Shown piece after piece: positions 20,097-21,142 of a stretch of 21,142 bases of DNA. The stretch is from Saccoglossus kowalevskii. Taxonomy: Eukaryota; Hemichordata; Enteropneusta; Harrimaniidae. How positions within the stretch are numbered: position 1 is the first letter of the stretch; every line of letters starts with the position of its first letter. The position numbers and the translations under genes were made by a program. The DNA is taken from the NCBI RefSeq assembly GCF_000003605.2, contig NW_003138541.1, positions 1-21,142 on the forward strand, read 5' to 3'. The notes under the pieces are model-generated. The model was not told the origin of the DNA. It saw only the letters and a program-made list of their open reading frames with translations, and did no database searches.

Positions 20097-21142
20097 TGTA
20101 CAGCTATTATATTCTTAGTATTCACAGTTTTCGGTGTACATGTACAGCTATTATATTCTTAGTATTCGCAGTGTTCGATGTACTTTTACAGCTATTATAT
20201 TCTCAGTATTCACAGTGTTCGGTGTACATGTACAGCTATTATATTCTCAGTATTCACAGTGTTCCGTGTATTTGTACACCTATTATATTCTTAGTATTCA
20301 CTGTGTTCCGTGTACTTGTACAGCTATTATATTCTCAGTATTCACAGTATTCGGTGTACTTGTACAGCTATTATATTCTCAGTATTCACTGTGTTCGGTG
20401 CACTTGTACAGCTATTATATTCTTAGTATTAGCAGTGTTCGATGTACTTGTACAGCTATTATATTCTCAGTATTCACAGTGTTCGGTGTACATGTACAGC
20501 TATTATATTCTCAGTATTCACAGTGTTCGGTATACTTGTACAGCTATTATATTCTCAGTATTGACAGTGTTCGATGTACTTGTACAGCTATTATATTCTC
20601 AGTACTCACTGTGTTCGGTGTACATGTACAGCTATTATATTCTAATTATCCACAGTGTTCGATGTACTTGTACAGCTATTATATTCTTAGTATTCACTGT
20701 GTTCGGTGTACTTTTACAGCTATTGTATTCTCAGTATTCACAGTGTTCCGTGTACATGTACAGCTATTATATTCTAAGTATCAACAGTATTCGATGTACT
20801 CGTACACCTATTATATTCTTAGTATTCACTGTGTTCCGTGTACTTTTACAGCTATTATATTCTTAGTATTCACTGTGTTCGGTGTACTTGTACAACTATT
20901 ATATTCTTAGTATTCACAGTATTCGGTGTACGTGTACAGCTATTATATTCTTAGTATTCACAGTTTTCGGTGTACATGTACAGCTATTATATTCTTAGTA
21001 TTCGCAGTGTTCGATGTACTTGTACAGCTATTATATTCTCAGTATTCACAGTGTTCGGTGTACATGTACAGCTATTATATTCTCAGTATTCACAGTGTTC
21101 CGTGTACTTGTACACCTATTATATTCTTAGTATTCACTGTGA
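20097..21142. repeat. 836-bp (19-unit) higher-order repeat, 1.25 copies
   Basis: The segment from 20097 recurs from 20933 at an offset of 836 bp, shown by CAGTTTTCGG with the following position-7 A unit (CGG at 20132 and 20968), TTCGCAGTGTTCGATG and TTCCGTG. The second copy is cut by the window end; its last base (A, giving CTGTGA) differs from the T in both related copies. One difference between copies is ACTTTTACAGC near 20186. Confidence 0.82.
20644..20783. repeat. Three-unit duplication relative to 14.85 kb
   Basis: TCTAATTATCCACAG at about 20641 and TCTAAGTATCAACAG at about 20773 are 132 bp apart. The single copy at 14846-14860 reads TCTAATTATCAACAG, a hybrid: left half like the first and right half like the second. 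The switch lies within 14852-14855. This fits loss of three units by exchange in the 14.8-kb copy, or the ancestral state before a gain here. Confidence 0.8.

Larger units (their letters stand above)
1..21142. repeat. 44-bp tandem satellite array filling the window
   Basis: Every part of the window reads as a 44-bp monomer repeated head to tail in one orientation, about 480 units. A consensus unit is 1247-1290: TGTACTTGTACA at unit positions 2-13, GCTATTATATT at 14-24, CTCAG at 25-29, CACAGTG at 34-40 and TTCG at 41-44. Its composition is 8 G, 8 C, 10 A and 18 T. The register holds throughout: distances between 15 copies of a rare GCTAGG variant are all multiples of 44 once visible small indels and truncated units are counted. 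Recurrent variant sites are 1, 7, 14, 27, 37, 40 and 41. The minus strand has stops in the consensus unit (for example TGA, TAA and TAG in its AT-rich part). No gene, RNA gene, transposon or unique flank is visible, so neither end of the array is in the window. A eukaryotic satellite or large minisatellite is the best reading; the family name and species are unknown. Confidence 0.97.

Noticed and set aside
1-21142. CRISPR array
   Set aside because: The repeated 44-bp units abut with no unique spacers between them, and no cas gene is present.
1-21142. CENP-B box-like sequence (TTCG followed by four bases and A)
   Set aside because: The first half of the motif matches in TTCGGTGTA, but the essential CGGG of the second half is absent (TGTA instead).
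1-21142. Telomeric or telomere-associated short repeat
   Set aside because: No TTAGGG-type or related 5-8 bp repeats. The CTTAG in T27 units is a point variant of CTCAG once per 44 bp.
1-21142. tRNA, rRNA or structured RNA gene
   Set aside because: No unique sequence exists in which such a gene could lie. The short dyads (12 bp and 3+1+3 bp) are part of every monomer.
1-21142. Transposable element with embedded repeats
   Set aside because: No terminal repeats, target-site duplications, polymerase or transposase reading frames; the array is not interrupted anywhere.
1-21142. Hormone-receptor or similar TGTACA half-site array
   Set aside because: TGTACA occurs once or twice per unit, but a six-base half-site match alone cannot support a regulatory call. 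I kept only the dyad observation.
21131-21142. Array boundary at the right end (final A differs from related copies)
   Set aside because: A single terminal base is not enough. CTGTGATCGG occurs inside the array (near 6645), so the end is compatible with continuing repeats.

Overview
The whole window (1-21142) is one uninterrupted tandem array of a 44-bp satellite/minisatellite monomer, about 480 units, and both window ends lie inside the array. I see no protein-coding gene, rRNA, tRNA, transposon or CRISPR array. A tandem array this long and gene-free points to a eukaryotic nuclear genome (heterochromatin, pericentromere, subtelomere or a large minisatellite). I do not recognise the monomer as a named satellite and cannot assign a species. 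Numbering the monomer from GTGTAC (a consensus copy is 1247-1290), it contains a TGTAC-W-TGTACA dyad at positions 2-13, an AT-rich middle, a CAC-W-GTG dyad at 34-40 and one CpG at 43-44. The consensus copy is 36% GC, with T far above A on the + strand (18 T against 10 A).

Units differ at a few recurrent sites: position 7 (T/A/G/C), 14 (G/A/C), 27 (C/T), 37 (A/T), 40-41 and 1. Combinations of these variants act as bar codes and show a layered history. Level 1 is the 44-bp monomer. Level 2 is an 88-bp alternation of C27 and T27 units over long stretches. Level 3 is local tandem higher-order repeats (HORs) of 176, 220, 264, 293, 352, about 749-793 and 836 bp. Level 4 is long blocks copied between distant parts of the array, with offsets of about 5.9, 7.9, 12.0, 12.7, 14.5 and 15.7 kb.

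Layout: 1-120 is an indel-rich edge; 1247-1950 is a run of 16 C27 units; 1700-3276 holds two tandem copies of a 17/18-unit HOR; 2990-4662 is a block partly recopied at 15729-16699; 4744-5454 is recopied at 19247-19957 with one difference seen; 6818-7400 holds 264-bp HORs; a roughly 0.47-kb block recurs at about 7528, 9111, 10895, 12931 and 17053; 10120-10205 is a second patch with T losses; 11945-12603 is a 293-bp HOR containing a truncated monomer; 15729-17522 is a mosaic of four older segments; 18531-18989 is a 220-bp duplication; 20097-21142 is an 836-bp HOR related to 14.56-15.21 kb.

Many long open frames exist on the + strand (up to 478 codons), but they are by-products. The consensus unit has no stop codon in any + frame, and 44 is not divisible by 3, so every frame cycles through the same three readings. 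I call none of them a gene. Nothing here looks like a set of genes working together. The interest lies in satellite evolution, in the two dyads whose most variable base sits at or beside the dyad centre, and in separating true recombination footprints from assembly artefacts.
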